NCBI GenBank assembly: GCA_028682915.1
Contig: JAJRAN010000036.1
Location: 1 to 34,254, forward strand
Direction: 5' to 3'
DNA: 34,254 nucleotides
Source of the DNA: Methanomassiliicoccales archaeon
GTDB taxonomy: Archaea > Thermoplasmatota > Thermoplasmata > Methanomassiliicoccales > UBA472
Under the pieces are notes generated by a model. It ran no database searches. It was not told where the DNA came from and saw nothing but the letters and a program-made list of their open reading frames with translations. The translations under genes and the position numbers were made by a program. How positions within the stretch are numbered: the stretch's first letter is position 1; every line of letters starts with the position of its first letter. Shown here in pieces: positions 1 through 6,870 of this stretch.

Positions 1-1087
1 CGGGCCTCTTCGCCTTCTGGGGGCGCTCCTCTTCCTCCTCTTCCTCTTCCTCCTCGTCTTCCATCCCCGACTTCTTAGATTTGGAATCCTTGGAGACCTT
101 CTTGGTGAGGATGCGCTCGTAAATGACCTTCATGTACATGGCGTCGTGCTCTAGCAACGGAGAGGATGAGATGATCGTGATATTGGGGTTCGCGTCCACC
201 ATGTACTCGGCCAAGGGCTCGAAGCGCAGATCCCCCTTCTTTATCGGGGTGACCCTCTTCTCGTTCCCAGCCTCGTGCTCCACGCCGGAAAAGTGCGTAT
301 AAAAGAGCCCGCCAACGTACTTCTTGGTCTTATCGAACAGCTCGGCGAAATCGCTCGGCTCCCTTAGGATGCCGTTCTCCCGAGCGTGATAATGGGCGAA
401 ATTTATCACTGGTACCGGGCCATCGATGTCATCGCAGAGGTCCAGTATCTCCGCCAAGGATCCCCATACCTCCAGCCTTCCGGAGAACTCCAAGCCGAGC
501 TTGGGCTTTATCTTGTTGTCCTTCCACCAATGGGCGATCTCATCGAGGTTGTGCTTGATGCTCTGGGTCGCGACCTTCTTCGAGGTCTTGCCATAAAGTC
601 CGATGTGGGTGACGACCAGAGCCCCGTTCATCTGATTGGTCATCATGCCAGCCCATCGGATGGAATCCATGGACTTCTTGGTCAGCTCGTTGTTGCTCAC
701 CAAGTCCATGTAATATGGGGTATGCATGCTGAGCTCGACGTCCAGCTCCCTGCCCATCTTGCCCAGCTCCTGCAACTCCTGATAGTTCTGGACCAGGCCA
801 GAAGCCAAGGTGATGAGGGAGTCCTCTTCCTTGATCGCCTCGGAGAGGTTGGTCACCACCACTTCCTTCTTGCCCTTGCGGCGGACCATGCCCACGACCA
901 TATCGCCCTCGATCTGAAGGGGGGTGCGGCCGACCTCTTCCTCGTCGGGGAATCGTTCGACGACGTTTACCCGTACCATCTGCACTTCCATGGCGTTGAG
1001 CCCGAGGTTGTGAACGTCCTCGATGCCGTCCTTCAGAGTGCGACCTTTACAAGAAAGAGGGATGCCAGCTGGCCCGAAGCGAATCAT
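1..1087 (-). CDS. AP endonuclease family 2 / endonuclease IV-like TIM-barrel protein with acidic C-terminal tail (3' end truncated by window edge)
   Basis: Reverse-strand translation from ATG at 1087: MIRFGPAGIPLSCKGRTLKDGIEDVHNLGLNAMEVQMVRVNV...ELSMHTPYYMDLVSNN...GALVVTHIGLYG...LGLEFSGRLEVWGSLAEILDLC...INFAHYHARENG...YTHFSGVEHEAGNEKRVTPIKKGDLRFEPL; open to the edge. Pattern matches the xylose isomerase-like/EndoIV TIM barrel. Confidence 0.75.
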   Translation of the reverse strand, partial: MIRFGPAGIPLSCKGRTLKDGIEDVHNLGLNAMEVQMVRVNVVERFPDEEEVGRTPLQIEGDMVVGMVRRKGKKEVVVTNLSEAIKEEDSLITLASGLVQNYQELQELGKMGRELDVELSMHTPYYMDLVSNNELTKKSMDSIRWAGMMTNQMNGALVVTHIGLYGKTSKKVATQSIKHNLDEIAHWWKDNKIKPKLGLEFSGRLEVWGSLAEILDLCDDIDGPVPVINFAHYHARENGILREPSDFAELFDKTKKYVGGLFYTHFSGVEHEAGNEKRVTPIKKGDLRFEPLAEYMVDANPNITIISSSPLLEHDAMYMKVIYERILTKKVSKDSKSKKSGMEDEEEEEEEEEERPQKAKRP

Positions 1088-1252
1088 CAAGTCACCTGAG
1101 CGGTAATCCCTAGTAATCCGGTACTTGTATATATAATGCCTTACCGCTATGCCTGGCTAACGATTCTCATATATCAGTTTCGCCTCACCACGGCCAGCTG
1201 CTTTGCTAGTATATAAATCCCGGATGGTCCAGGATGGCTGTCTTTCTAGGAA

Positions 1253-1264
1253 ACCTTTATTAAA
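1253..1264 (+). promoter_or_regulatory. BRE/TATA-like element (ACCTTTATTAAA) upstream of the ribosomal operon
   Basis: GAAACCTTTATTAAAG about 50 bp upstream of the L18e start; archaeal BRE-TATA-like composition. Confidence 0.5.
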
Positions 1265-1311
1265 GAGGTCTCTATTAGACCGCCTTACCCAATGTCGGGA
1301 GAGTCAGAACC

Positions 1312-1674
1312 ATGAAGACCGGGAACAAGACGGACCCGAACCTGGTCGCCCTGATCGATACGCTCAAGGCGGCCTCAAGGGAGAAGGGTGCCGGCGTCTG
1401 GCGAGACATTGCTCAGAGATTCGAGAGGTCCAGCAAGAACTGGGCTGAAGTGAATCTGAGCAGGCTCGAGCGTTACGCTAACGAAGGCGACATCATAGTG
1501 GTGCCAGGGAAGGTGCTGGGGGCCGGGAGCATCAACAAGAAGCTCACCGTAGCCGCCTACAAGTTCTCCGACTCCGCAGCCAAGAAGATCGAGGAAGCGG
1601 GCGGCAGGAAGCTGACCATTCCGGAGCTGATACGGGAGAGCCCGAGCGGCCGTGACGTAAGGATCATGGGGTGA
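1312..1674 (+). CDS. rpl18e: 50S ribosomal protein L18e
   Basis: MKTGNKTDPNLVALIDTLKAASREKGAGVWRDIAQRFERSSKNWAEVNLSRLERYANEGDIIVVPGKVLGAG; followed by L13 and S9 as expected in archaea. Confidence 0.95.
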   Translation: MKTGNKTDPNLVALIDTLKAASREKGAGVWRDIAQRFERSSKNWAEVNLSRLERYANEGDIIVVPGKVLGAGSINKKLTVAAYKFSDSAAKKIEEAGGRKLTIPELIRESPSGRDVRIMG

Positions 1675-2099
1675 ACTTCATGACCACAGTCATCGATGCC
1701 GATGGGAACGTGCTGGGCCGGCTGTGCACCAGCGTCGCCAAGAAGATACTTAATGGTGAGGAGGTCGTGGTGGTGAACGCGGAGAAGGCGATCGTCACTG
1801 GAAACAAGGAGGACATCCTCGCCCAATACAAGCAGAAGAAGGACCGCGGCAAGGTCATCCATGGGCCTTTCTACCCCCGAAGGGCGGACCTGATCCTTAA
1901 GAGGACGGTCCGAGGCATGCTGCCCTGGGACAAGCCGAAGGGGCGCGACGCCTACCGCCTGTTGAAGGTGTACGTGGGCGTGCCCAAGGAGTTCGATGCC
2001 GCGGAGAAGGTCAAGTTGATGGGTGCCACGAACCTTAGCCGTGACCGCTACGTCACGCTGAGTGAGGTCTCTGAGCACCTCGGTTCGAAGGTGAGGTGA
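1671..2099 (+). CDS. rpl13: 50S ribosomal protein L13 (GTG 1671 or ATG 1680 start)
   Basis: [43 protein letters not shown]...[42 protein letters not shown]. Confidence 0.95.
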   Translation: MNFMTTVIDADGNVLGRLCTSVAKKILNGEEVVVVNAEKAIVTGNKEDILAQYKQKKDRGKVIHGPFYPRRADLILKRTVRGMLPWDKPKGRDAYRLLKVYVGVPKEFDAAEKVKLMGATNLSRDRYVTLSEVSEHLGSKVR

Positions 2100-2104
2100 G
2101 GCTG

Positions 2105-2506
2105 ATGGCAGAGGTTGCAAACACCAGCGGAAAGAGGAAGACGGCCGTGGCCAGGGCGTCCGTGAAAGAGGGAACGGGCAAGGTCCGCATCAACTCCAAG
2201 CCCGTGGAGATCTGGACCCCTGAGCTGGCCAAGCTCAAGATAATGGAGCCACTCATGCTCGCACCCGAACGTGCGGCCAAGGTGGACATCGACGTCTCCG
2301 TCCAAGGGGGCGGCGTGATCGGACAGGCCGAAGCGGCCAGGACGGCCATCGCCAAGGGATTGGTCGAGTATTTCCAGGATGAGGAACTGGAGCGGACCTT
2401 CAAGTCCCAGGACAGGACGCTCATGGTCTCCGACGCCCGCAGGAAGCTCCCCAAGAAGCCTCTCGGCCGTGGTGCCAGAAAGAAGCGGCAGAAGTCGTAC
2501 AGGTGA
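2105..2506 (+). CDS. rps9: 30S ribosomal protein S9
   Basis: [35 protein letters not shown]...[22 protein letters not shown], the typical S9 C-terminus. Confidence 0.95.
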   Translation: MAEVANTSGKRKTAVARASVKEGTGKVRINSKPVEIWTPELAKLKIMEPLMLAPERAAKVDIDVSVQGGGVIGQAEAARTAIAKGLVEYFQDEELERTFKSQDRTLMVSDARRKLPKKPLGRGARKKRQKSYR

Positions 2507-2510
2507 GAAT

Positions 2511-2702
2511 ATGATCATACCGGTTCGATGCTTCACGTGCGGGAAAGTGATTGGCTCCTCATACCAGACCTTCGTCAAGAGGGTGCAGATGGGCGAGGAC
2601 CCACAGCAGGTGCTGGACGATCTCGGCCTCACGAGGTACTGCTGCCGGCGTATGATCGTCTCGCACTCCGACCTGGTGGACGAGATCATCCCCCTGGGTT
2701 GA
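2511..2702 (+). CDS. rpoN: DNA-directed RNA polymerase subunit N (RPB10)
   Basis: [63 protein letters not shown]; CxxC...CCRRM zinc motif. Confidence 0.95.
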   Translation: MIIPVRCFTCGKVIGSSYQTFVKRVQMGEDPQQVLDDLGLTRYCCRRMIVSHSDLVDEIIPLG

Positions 2703-2733
2703 AACCTCTTACAACCCCAATCTTTTAACAACT

Positions 2734-2809
2734 GGGTCTGTGGGGTAGCTTGGTATCCTTCCAGCTTGGGGTGCTGGTGACTCCGGTTCAAATCCGGACA
2801 GACCCACCA
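2734..2809 (+). tRNA. tRNA-Pro (anticodon GGG), 3' CCA encoded
   Basis: GGGTCTG...CAGACCC acceptor stem; CCAGC-TTGGGGT-GCTGG anticodon arm with GGG; TCCGG-TTCAAAT-CCGGA T-arm; discriminator A then CCA at 2807-2809. Confidence 0.93.
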
Positions 2810-2814
2810 TATCA

Positions 2815-2821
2815 TTTTTTT
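2815..2821 (+). terminator. oligo-T terminator after tRNA
   Basis: T7 run directly after the tRNA 3' end; archaeal terminators are T-rich. Confidence 0.5.
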
Positions 2822-2920
2822 GAACGGCTGAATCTTGTTTGATGGTAGAGCCTGATTTTAAAAAAGTTGGGGTACAACATCTTCGATGGATCTATGCCCT
2901 CTTTCTCTTACCAATGATAG

Positions 2921-2930
2921 TTTTTATATC
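2921..2930 (+). promoter_or_regulatory. TATA-like box for the metalloprotease gene
   Basis: TTTTTATATC about 35 bp upstream of ATG 2964. It lies downstream of the ORF-track start at 2886, which favours 2964 as the real start. Confidence 0.5.
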
Positions 2931-2963
2931 CGAACGGTCAAGTACTATTTTGGGGAAGCAGGA

Positions 2964-5798
2964 ATGAGCAATAAGGTGAAGGTCAGTCCTCAGCCAATTG
3001 ATGAAGTAGGTTCTAAGGTACCCATATCAAGACGCTCTGATAGAGTAAGAATCAATCTACCTGACGAAATGGTTGCTGGGTCGCATATAAAGATAGCTCT
3101 TTATAATTCGGGCAACAGCAGGATCTCTCCCAGCGATTTCACTCTTAAATTCGTCGGAGATGCAGGTGGCTGTGAGATATCCAAGGCTTTAGAAACGACA
3201 AAAAAAGGCAAGGAGCTCATCATCCTACTCATCGCCGGTTCTGTACCTGGAGAGAGAATACTCCAAGTAACCTTGAAGCGAGCCCCTAGTAGACCTTTTA
3301 AATTCACATTCAAGGTGATCCGCCACAGGTCCAACTCACCTGAGGGGGCGGGTTTCAACGTTCAAGGTTTGGATCCGGCCCACCGGCCAAAGATCCCCTC
3401 ATTCGCAGGCATTAGCCCCCAGTCTGAAGGCTACCCAGGAGGAGGGGGAGCTCAGAATGTACTGAATTTTGGTATAATCAGGATCGGTTGGGATTATGGG
3501 GGCTACTCCCATCCTTTCGAATCCGACAAGGACTGGACTGCTCTGTTCGGAGGAGTAGGAGGGACGGGAAGTGGGGGTAGGAACGTCAAAACCTACTACG
3601 AAGAGATGCAGAACTCCTTCACCATACAATGCCAAGAGATCGGAACGTACCAAATGGAAGTGAACTGGAACGATTGCTTCTGGCTCGGGGCAAGTTATCA
3701 CTGGTTCCCGAACGAAAATCTCCTGGATCACATCTTCGATATGGCCAAAGGCGACATCGAGACATTGGGAGAAGAGTTCGTCAAGAGTCTGCACGGCCTC
3801 TTCATCGTGGTCATGCCTAGCCCGCACAATCAGGCGGTTTGGCCATGCTGCTTCGGGCCAAGGAACGTAAAAGTCGCTTATTCTGAAGGTTCCCCAGAGA
3901 TTTCGAAATATATCTATGGCATCTTCGTTTCAGAGGATATCGACGAGCCTGGAACCGCGACCTACGTACCTGATTATGACCTGGTCGAGAGAGCCGCACA
4001 TGAAATCGGCCATACGTTGGGCATGCAGGACCTTCGGATGACCACGTCCCCAGGGGGCGGATCAGCGCCTTTGAACCCGATCAACGATTGGGACCTTATG
4101 TGCGATGAGAAGTTGCTCCCCCAGATTGCCTTGGCGAATCGAGTCCATCATTCTTTAATTCCTGACACCCGGCTCTACGGGCACTCTATCTACCATCCCA
4201 ATCAGGGCGTTGTCCAATCATCTGGTCAGGGATCGAACCGTCCTGTCGCAAGCTACCGAGGTAAGCGCGGCCTAACATTCGTTCCAGAAGGAGATGTTCA
4301 AGCCTCGGAGGCTAGCCTAGAACCTCTGGAGACGGTAGCGAGCGTCGGCCCTAGCGGGTTAGAGATAGTCATCACGGAAGGATGGAGCCTTTTCTTCGAG
4401 TTTAGGAAAAGGCAGAGCGGCCAAATCAGTGACCAACATCTTGATAGAATCGCTCATGTCCAATCCAGCGCAGAGCAGGCCCTCATAGGCATGCAGAGCA
4501 AGCTTTGGGGCAAATTTGCACCATACAGGCAGGTCGAAATGTTACCGCATTTCCATGATGGTCTGCCTTTCTTCACGTCAATTAATCTCAACGAATCGTT
4601 TGAGGACATCGTGGTCAAGACCCTTGAGACCAGTCCAGTTGGAGATATTCAATCGGAGAGGAAGTTGGGATTGAGCGTTAAGTTCGTGGGCATCGAGAAT
4701 GGTTGCGCAAAAGTCGCCATACGAACCGTCCAACCACCAGAAAAGAAGGTCGATCCCTGCATCCATCCATGGAAGGGCTACGATGAATGGATTAGCCCGG
4801 ACATCAGGGTAGAGAACGATCCTGGCACTGACAACATAGTCCCAGGCCTCATGAACACCATCAAGCTGACGGTCTGGAACGCTGGCAATGACATATTGAG
4901 TGGCATAAGCGTCGACCTTTTCGCGATGGACATGGCGCTGGGCCACCCATGGGACATCTGGGACACCACGCCCATAGGCACCGTGAGAATGGGAGCGGGG
5001 GATCCACCGATAGCTCCGGGCGGGTCCCAGGAATTCTCGTTCGACTATCTCGCCCCAGAAAAGAATGAAGTCTCCGATGATGAGGAACGGAGCGATATCA
5101 AGTGCGGGACCATCATCGCCGCAAAGATCAGGGAGCTGAGCGGCGAGATCACTCGGGAAAATAATTTCGCACAATCACGTTTCATCTCCCTGACCGCGAT
5201 TAAGGAGTCGCTTGAGGAGTACTCCCGCGAGGTCACTGGGTTCGAGGTCACCAATCCTTACGATAGACCTGTGCAGATCTTCATCACCGCCAGACAGACA
5301 AGCCCGAACTACCGGATCCTGTTGGACAAGTCATGGCTCCGTCTTGGGCCTAATGAAACCAAGACCTTCGTAGCGCACTTCGAGTACAGACCTCAAGGAA
5401 GAGCGGTGAGCACCAGCGATGATGTGAATTGGGTCACAATCGAGTCCTTTGTCAGGGACCCTCTCGATGCCGATGGGCATCTTAAGCCTCTGTCTGGAAT
5501 CAATGTCAAGGTCTCCAATGCAATTTCGACTTCCATGAGGTTGAGCATTAACCGGACGACGCTCAGAGCGGAGGTCAAGGACTACAAGGGTAAATTGTTG
5601 AAGTCAGGGAAATTGATATTTTTGGTGGGCAGAGGCAAACCGCTTGATTCGAAGAAAATGAGATTCGAGGTCAATGTCAAGGAGAGAATAGGTGAGAATA
5701 TCGAGATCGAGCTTCCGAGAGGTTGGCAAAATATCAAGGCTTATTTCATTCCTCCTGCTGGATACGCAAGATGTGAATCCACCTTGGCTCACAAATAG
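2964..5798 (+). CDS. Large zinc metalloprotease-like protein (M6-like HExxHxxGxxD) with CARDB-like C-terminal region
   Basis: HEIGHTLGMQD motif (3999-4031) followed by NPINDWDLMC, similar to the WDLM of M6 peptidases; IRVENDPGTDNIVPGLMNTIKLTVWNAGND resembles CARDB. No N-terminal hydrophobic segment (MSNKVKVSPQPIDEVGSKVPISRRSDRV). Confidence 0.7.
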   Translation: MSNKVKVSPQPIDEVGSKVPISRRSDRVRINLPDEMVAGSHIKIALYNSGNSRISPSDFTLKFVGDAGGCEISKALETTKKGKELIILLIAGSVPGERILQVTLKRAPSRPFKFTFKVIRHRSNSPEGAGFNVQGLDPAHRPKIPSFAGISPQSEGYPGGGGAQNVLNFGIIRIGWDYGGYSHPFESDKDWTALFGGVGGTGSGGRNVKTYYEEMQNSFTIQCQEIGTYQMEVNWNDCFWLGASYHWFPNENLLDHIFDMAKGDIETLGEEFVKSLHGLFIVVMPSPHNQAVWPCCFGPRNVKVAYSEGSPEISKYIYGIFVSEDIDEPGTATYVPDYDLVERAAHEIGHTLGMQDLRMTTSPGGGSAPLNPINDWDLMCDEKLLPQIALANRVHHSLIPDTRLYGHSIYHPNQGVVQSSGQGSNRPVASYRGKRGLTFVPEGDVQASEASLEPLETVASVGPSGLEIVITEGWSLFFEFRKRQSGQISDQHLDRIAHVQSSAEQALIGMQSKLWGKFAPYRQVEMLPHFHDGLPFFTSINLNESFEDIVVKTLETSPVGDIQSERKLGLSVKFVGIENGCAKVAIRTVQPPEKKVDPCIHPWKGYDEWISPDIRVENDPGTDNIVPGLMNTIKLTVWNAGNDILSGISVDLFAMDMALGHPWDIWDTTPIGTVRMGAGDPPIAPGGSQEFSFDYLAPEKNEVSDDEERSDIKCGTIIAAKIRELSGEITRENNFAQSRFISLTAIKESLEEYSREVTGFEVTNPYDRPVQIFITARQTSPNYRILLDKSWLRLGPNETKTFVAHFEYRPQGRAVSTSDDVNWVTIESFVRDPLDADGHLKPLSGINVKVSNAISTSMRLSINRTTLRAEVKDYKGKLLKSGKLIFLVGRGKPLDSKKMRFEVNVKERIGENIEIELPRGWQNIKAYFIPPAGYARCESTLAHK

Positions 5799-5855
5799 AT
5801 AAAGAACGTCGGAAGGGGTTTGGCAGGCGTTGGCGACTTATTGTTATGCCCTACC

Positions 5856-6695
5856 CTACGGAAGGAGCATGCCTCCACCAGGATATAGACCACCGCCACC
5901 TGGATAAAGGCCTCCACCACCTGGATAGAGCCCACCTCCTCCAGGATAGAGCCCGCCACCACCTGGATATAATCCGCCCCCGCCTTGATTCACTGTACCA
6001 GTACCTGGATATAGACCACCGCCACCAGAGGACGGTCCGCCTGCTTCAAGAGCCGTGGACAAAGCGGCGACTATGGAGTCCCAGACCATTCTGGCCTCCG
6101 ATGGATCAATATCCACCCTGATGAAAAGTCTCGTGTACTTGTCCCAGGTGTTCAGATATAGCTCCTCGAGATTCCTAGGCCTGGTAAAGCTAGATGCGCG
6201 GAAGGCATTCGCAACGACGAATTTCTTGATCACCTCATCGTTCAGGGTCTTGAAACCTGACCAATCGGTCTGCAACGGATTCTTGTCTAAAACCCATTTC
6301 CCAACCAAGCGGAGTGAATTCAGGAGGAGCTGATCCTTGTAGCGCTCAATCCTCAGTTCCTTGACCGTTTCCTCCATTGCTCCGACACACTGCAGCACCG
6401 AGGTATGTACCTTGATGGCTTCCTTCATCTGCGCCTTGAGCTTGTCGAGGTCTTCGCAATTATCAATCTGGCTTTCGTCGAATAGGGATGCGCTCGATTG
6501 GCGCTCCGCTCCTACCCTATCGATAAGGTCCTGAATGCGATCCAGCTTTGGGAGGATTGCCAATTCGACAAGTTTGTTGATCGGATTGACCCCGAGAAGT
6601 TGGTTCGGGTCTGTGATCTTATAGCTGTCAAGCAACTCTCTGCCATTCATTGGCAAGAATGGTACTTCATCTAGCCCCATTATCTTCCCCTCCAT
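5856..6695 (-). CDS. Uncharacterised protein with C-terminal LYPGGGG tandem repeats
   Basis: 279-aa ORF; charged/helical N-terminal about 230 aa then GGGGLYPGTGTVNQGGGGLYPGGGGLYPGGGGLYPGGGGLYPGGGGLYPGGGMLLP. Confidence 0.75.
   Translation of the reverse strand: MEGKIMGLDEVPFLPMNGRELLDSYKITDPNQLLGVNPINKLVELAILPKLDRIQDLIDRVGAERQSSASLFDESQIDNCEDLDKLKAQMKEAIKVHTSVLQCVGAMEETVKELRIERYKDQLLLNSLRLVGKWVLDKNPLQTDWSGFKTLNDEVIKKFVVANAFRASSFTRPRNLEELYLNTWDKYTRLFIRVDIDPSEARMVWDSIVAALSTALEAGGPSSGGGGLYPGTGTVNQGGGGLYPGGGGLYPGGGGLYPGGGGLYPGGGGLYPGGGMLLP
5866..6030 (-). repeat. Degenerate 21-nt tandem repeat encoding LYPGGGG
   Basis: About five consecutive LYPGGG(G) units plus one upstream GGGGLYPG; nucleotide units differ mostly at synonymous positions. 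Confidence 0.85.
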
Positions 6696-6870
6696 TAGAT
6701 TTCAACGAAGAGCAGCCCCCTTCGCCATTTGTACATGGGATTCCGGGTTTATATGTATCTTTTCCCAGCGGAGGGGGCACATTGGACCAGCGCATCCAAC
6801 GGACCCAGCAATAACAGAAAAGGATATTAGCATCGCATCGCCTGATAAGGCAGGGGAAGGAGAAACTAGT

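Noticed and set aside
386-1099. 237-aa plus-strand ORF
   Set aside because: Antisense to the AP-endonuclease-like gene; His/Leu/Val-rich composition typical of shadow ORFs in GC-rich DNA.
2048-2815. 255-aa minus-strand ORF
   Set aside because: Antisense to S9, RpoN and the tRNA-Pro gene.
2886-2963. 26-codon N-terminal extension of the metalloprotease ORF
   Set aside because: A TATA-like box (TTTTTATATC, 2921-2930) lies inside it and ATG 2964 follows at a plausible distance, so the upstream ATG is unlikely to be transcribed.
5846-6121. Plus-strand ORF with His/Leu repeats (DIDHRHLDKGLHHLD) and possible CRISPR-like periodicity
   Set aside because: Antisense of the LYPGGGG-coding repeat; 21-nt tandem units without unique spacers, so not a CRISPR array.
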